64,000 bases of DNA from Anaerocolumna jejuensis DSM 15929 (GTDB lineage: Bacteria > Bacillota > Clostridia > Lachnospirales > Lachnospiraceae): NCBI RefSeq assembly GCF_900142215.1, contig NZ_FRAC01000033.1, forward strand, positions 5,888-69,887. Reading direction: 5' to 3'. Below the pieces are notes generated by a model, which was not told the origin of the DNA, did no database searches, and worked only from the letters and a program-made list of their open reading frames with translations. How positions within the stretch are numbered: the first letter of the stretch is position 1; each line of letters starts with the position of its first letter. Shown here in pieces: positions 61,578 through 64,000 of the stretch. Both the position numbers and the translations under genes were made by a program.

Positions 61578-63113
61578 CTACAATTTATACTTTGTTTTAT
61601 GTATCCAGTCTTTATTTAATTCAATACCTACATAATAATCAAATCCACCAACCTTTTTGGTGTTAGTACTAAGATTGTTAATCCTTAAATATTCCCTTAT
61701 TTTTGCATGAAATGTTTTAGGAGTATTAAAAGCTCCTTGACTGATATCATTCTTTTCTGCCCATGTTTTATAACTACTGAAAAGTCTTGCAGTCATAATT
61801 TCACTATTGGTATCAGTTTTTGTTATACAGGCTTTCAAAAAATGGTTTACTGGATTTGCCTCCAAAAAATATTGCATTTGTAAATCACTAATAGCCTTAC
61901 AAGGTGACATTTCCCAATTATTATTAATAAGCCTTTGCAAACCTTTTAAAGCCCAATTACAAATTCCCTGTGTTTCTTGTTCAAGCTTCATATCTAAGTT
62001 TTTATCCATATACAATACTCCCTCCTTTCTTTCTTCGCCACTTTTAAGTTCTATATACTGATTTTCAAACTTGAAAATATGAAGCCTTCGAAAATACCCC
62101 ATACTGTTATCATCAGTTTGAATAGGTTGGTTACAGCAAACTATAAATTTAGTATAAATAGAAGTTGCATAAGCCTTTTCATATTTCTTTTCAACTTCTA
62201 CTAAATCCCCCCCAGTTACAGATTTTATAACCGCAGTATTAAACATTTTCTTTTGCTCTCGTTCAGGACTAATATTTACATATTTGTCATAAATACTTTG
62301 TTTCCCAAACCTCTCCTGTAGGTCATCTAGTGCAGTTGCAGAGCAGTTCTCAGCTCCTAATACGTTTCTAATTACTCTTGTCAAAACGCTTTTTCCATTA
62401 CTTCCAGAACCATAAAATATAAAGAACTTTTGTATTGGATAATCGTTTCCATAATATAAGAGATATCCCATCATCTCTTGAAATGATGCAATCACTTCCT
62501 TATCCCCATTAAATATTCCTGACAGTACAGAAAGAAATAGTTCGCAATTAGCTTCTGACCTATAATTATAAGGCAACGAAGATAATGCTAAATTCTTTGG
62601 ATTATGCTTATATAGAGTCATTTTATAAATGTTAAATGTACCATTATGGAAAACAAGTCTATCTGCATTGGGGATAAGCTTCTTATAGGACTTTAATTCA
62701 TATAAAAAAGCTTGATAATACTGGCACTCTAAAGAAACAGCCCAAATATTAGTAGTACACTCTTCTAATATGTCTTTAAAAATCTTTAGGATAAATTCTT
62801 TTGGAACACTATCGAAAGTGCCACATTTAAGGTTATATAATAACAGCTTCTCATTTACTATAATTGCCTCGATACGATTTTCTGCTAAATATTTTGCATA
62901 AGTAACACAGTCTAGTGTTAATTTTTTACCTTTAGTGATACCCCTATGTCTTAGCTTCATTTTAATTAGCATTTCCTTTTTTATTAAAAACTCATCTGTA
63001 TCTGGGGCACAGCTTAAAAGCTGTGTCCCCAGGCTAAATTCATCCCCATCCTGATAAATGTAATTATTAATTTCCCATTGTTCCTGATTAGTCTTCGTAT
63101 ATGCAGTCATCAT
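61578..63113 (-). CDS. Phage/plasmid helicase-primase, D5/P4-type
   Basis: The protein of 511 residues has the superfamily 3 helicase domain typical of P4/D5 primases: Walker A FYGSGSNGKSVLTRVI near residue 245, Walker B region KYVNISPERE near 285, and motif C with FIVCCNQPIQTDDN near 335. The D5_N region precedes it and a primase C-terminal domain follows. It would replicate the element or its excised circle. I set the start at the ATG at 63113 (GAGG 6 bp upstream); a longer frame starts at 63134. It overlaps the gene to its right by 26 bp. Confidence 0.83.
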   Translation of the reverse strand: MMTAYTKTNQEQWEINNYIYQDGDEFSLGTQLLSCAPDTDEFLIKKEMLIKMKLRHRGITKGKKLTLDCVTYAKYLAENRIEAIIVNEKLLLYNLKCGTFDSVPKEFILKIFKDILEECTTNIWAVSLECQYYQAFLYELKSYKKLIPNADRLVFHNGTFNIYKMTLYKHNPKNLALSSLPYNYRSEANCELFLSVLSGIFNGDKEVIASFQEMMGYLLYYGNDYPIQKFFIFYGSGSNGKSVLTRVIRNVLGAENCSATALDDLQERFGKQSIYDKYVNISPEREQKKMFNTAVIKSVTGGDLVEVEKKYEKAYATSIYTKFIVCCNQPIQTDDNSMGYFRRLHIFKFENQYIELKSGEERKEGVLYMDKNLDMKLEQETQGICNWALKGLQRLINNNWEMSPCKAISDLQMQYFLEANPVNHFLKACITKTDTNSEIMTARLFSSYKTWAEKNDISQGAFNTPKTFHAKIREYLRINNLSTNTKKVGGFDYYVGIELNKDWIHKTKYKL

Positions 63114-63654
63114 CTTCGTCCTCATCAATGTCAAAGTCGTCTAGACTTTCTTCTTCTGTATCCCTCTTTTCTACATACGGATAAATTGTAGATATGTATG
63201 TTTTATCTTTGTCATTGGTATAAAGAGTTACTGTTACATCTTTATCAACTAATGCATTTATATTTATACCTTTTTTATCCTTAGCTAAGGCATCCATATT
63301 CTTGCAAAAGCGATATAACAAGCTATTAGTATTTAGCTCATACTTGAAGTATTTATCAAATACTCCCTTTTTACCTTCTTCATCTTCTAATTCAGCAGAT
63401 ACCGTTACAAATTTATCGCCGTTAACATTTTTATAACCTTCTACCTTTTGAATGACTCCATAATACTCTTCATTATCATTAAAGTATCCAGCTTCTTCAA
63501 AAACTAATTTTGTAATATCAAAGGCATATCCGGATTGATTATTTTCAGTTGTGGATTTTTCGGATTTCTTTGTCTCAACATTTCTTTCTTCTCTTAAATT
63601 CCTTAAACCTTCAATAGTTGCACTATTTTTTTTACTTCCTATAACATTTCTCAT
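63088..63654 (-). CDS. Acidic-tailed protein, possibly a DUF669/SSB-like accessory of replication
   Basis: The 188-residue protein has a basic N-terminus, a beta-rich centre (YGVIQKVEGYKNVNGDKFVT) that could be an OB fold, and a strongly acidic C-terminal tail (EESLDDFDIDEDEDDD). Acidic tails in replication proteins such as SSB recruit partner enzymes. It is translated just upstream of the helicase-primase with an overlapping end, so they probably work together. GGAGGATGTAAAAG precedes the ATG. Confidence 0.55.
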   Translation of the reverse strand: MRNVIGSKKNSATIEGLRNLREERNVETKKSEKSTTENNQSGYAFDITKLVFEEAGYFNDNEEYYGVIQKVEGYKNVNGDKFVTVSAELEDEEGKKGVFDKYFKYELNTNSLLYRFCKNMDALAKDKKGININALVDKDVTVTLYTNDKDKTYISTIYPYVEKRDTEEESLDDFDIDEDEDDDCIYED

Positions 63655-63857
63655 CTTTTACATCCTCCTAGTATTTATTAATTGATATACATTTTCTTTT
63701 AATCAGTACCTATAAGACATTCAAATCAAATTATTATAATTTATCTCCTATAAGCAAATTGATGCGGTCAATAATTTTCTTCGATATTATCATGTAGAAA
63801 TACTCATATTTTATTTCCTCCATTTCATATATTTTACTTGCTACTAACTACTAAAGA

Positions 63858-64000
63858 TTATCACTTTCTTTTTTGTACTTTCATGGAGGATTCCATTTCC
63901 ATACTCTTGAAAGTTTCTTTTGTAGCACTCCTACAGGTTATCACTTTCCTTTTTGTACTTTCATGGAGGATTCCATTTCCATACTTTGAAAGTTTCTTTT
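63858..64000. repeat. 80-bp tandem direct repeats at the right edge
   Basis: The stretch TTATCACTTTCTTTTTTGTA continuing into CTTTCATGGAGGATTCCATT and CCATACT...GAAAGTTTCTTTT at 63858 is repeated 80 bp later (63938 to the window end, incomplete). Each unit has an internal ATGGA/TCCAT palindrome. They lie upstream of the replication genes and may be iterons of an origin. The number of copies cannot be seen. Confidence 0.7.

Noticed and set aside
63858..64000. Repeat array as CRISPR
   Set aside because: The 80-bp units repeat in full with no variable spacers; this is tandem duplication or an iteron array.

Overview
The window looks like a chromosome segment of a low-GC, spore-forming Clostridia, most likely a member of the Lachnospiraceae. 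The reasons are the paired GlgC/GlgD ADP-glucose pyrophosphorylases, the Csp-like subtilases, strong AGGAGG ribosome binding sites, an isopropanol-type zinc alcohol dehydrogenase and many small clostridial families. This assignment is inferred from gene content; no marker gene such as 16S rRNA is present.

Layout. 0.1-6.5 kb: an AI-2E family membrane protein, then the MoxR ATPase / DUF58 / transglutaminase-like trio on the minus strand. 6.7-6.9 kb: a MITE-like palindrome. 7-11.4 kb: phosphate transport (Pit and its PhoU-like partner) behind a PhoP-box-like array, divergent from a KdpD/KdpE-like two-component system. 11.6-17.9 kb: D-2-hydroxyacid dehydrogenase, oligoendopeptidase F, a radical SAM protein, and a small operon of SPFH protein, ribbon-helix-helix protein and a 76-residue unknown. 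18.2-19.8 kb: a tRNA-Leu(CAG) followed by two independently broken Fido-fold toxin-antitoxin systems (VbhA/Fic and Phd/Doc) and a partial copy of the tRNA 3' end. 19.8-28.9 kb: nitroreductase, an Asp-box lipoprotein, a second MITE-like palindrome, glgC-glgD, an alcohol dehydrogenase and an ABC-2 exporter with its own TetR regulator.

29.1-43.5 kb is the functional centrepiece, a cell-wall amino-sugar catabolism locus: GH4 phosphoglycosidase and ROK kinase, an RpiR/MurR-like regulator, NamZ-like exo-muramidase (DUF1343), BadF-type amino-sugar kinase, NagZ-like GH3, PIG-L deacetylase, a GNAT protein, AnmK, a complete sugar ABC importer and MurQ. It parallels the Bacillus subtilis murQ-murR-murP-amiE-nagZ-namZ cluster, but the transporter is of ABC type and the hydrolases have no visible export signal. 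That suggests uptake of intact disaccharides or short fragments followed by cytosolic breakdown to GlcNAc-6-phosphate and lactate.

43.8-58 kb is mixed accessory sequence: small clostridial unknowns, a truncated methyltransferase and a response-regulator scrap, a membrane-anchored papain-like protein, LysR plus a stand-alone E2-type acyltransferase, a tandem pair of Csp-like subtilases in which the second has lost the catalytic serine, kinase remnants, a VOC protein, an AraC regulator and a VanX-type dipeptidase.

58.1-64 kb is the left part of an integrative element. It begins at a 21-bp remnant of a tRNA 3' end, carries a tyrosine integrase, an excisionase-like protein, a D5/P4-type helicase-primase, an acidic-tailed unknown and 80-bp tandem repeats, and runs off the right edge. 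Two unrecognised genes lie in the cargo slot between the attachment site and the integrase.
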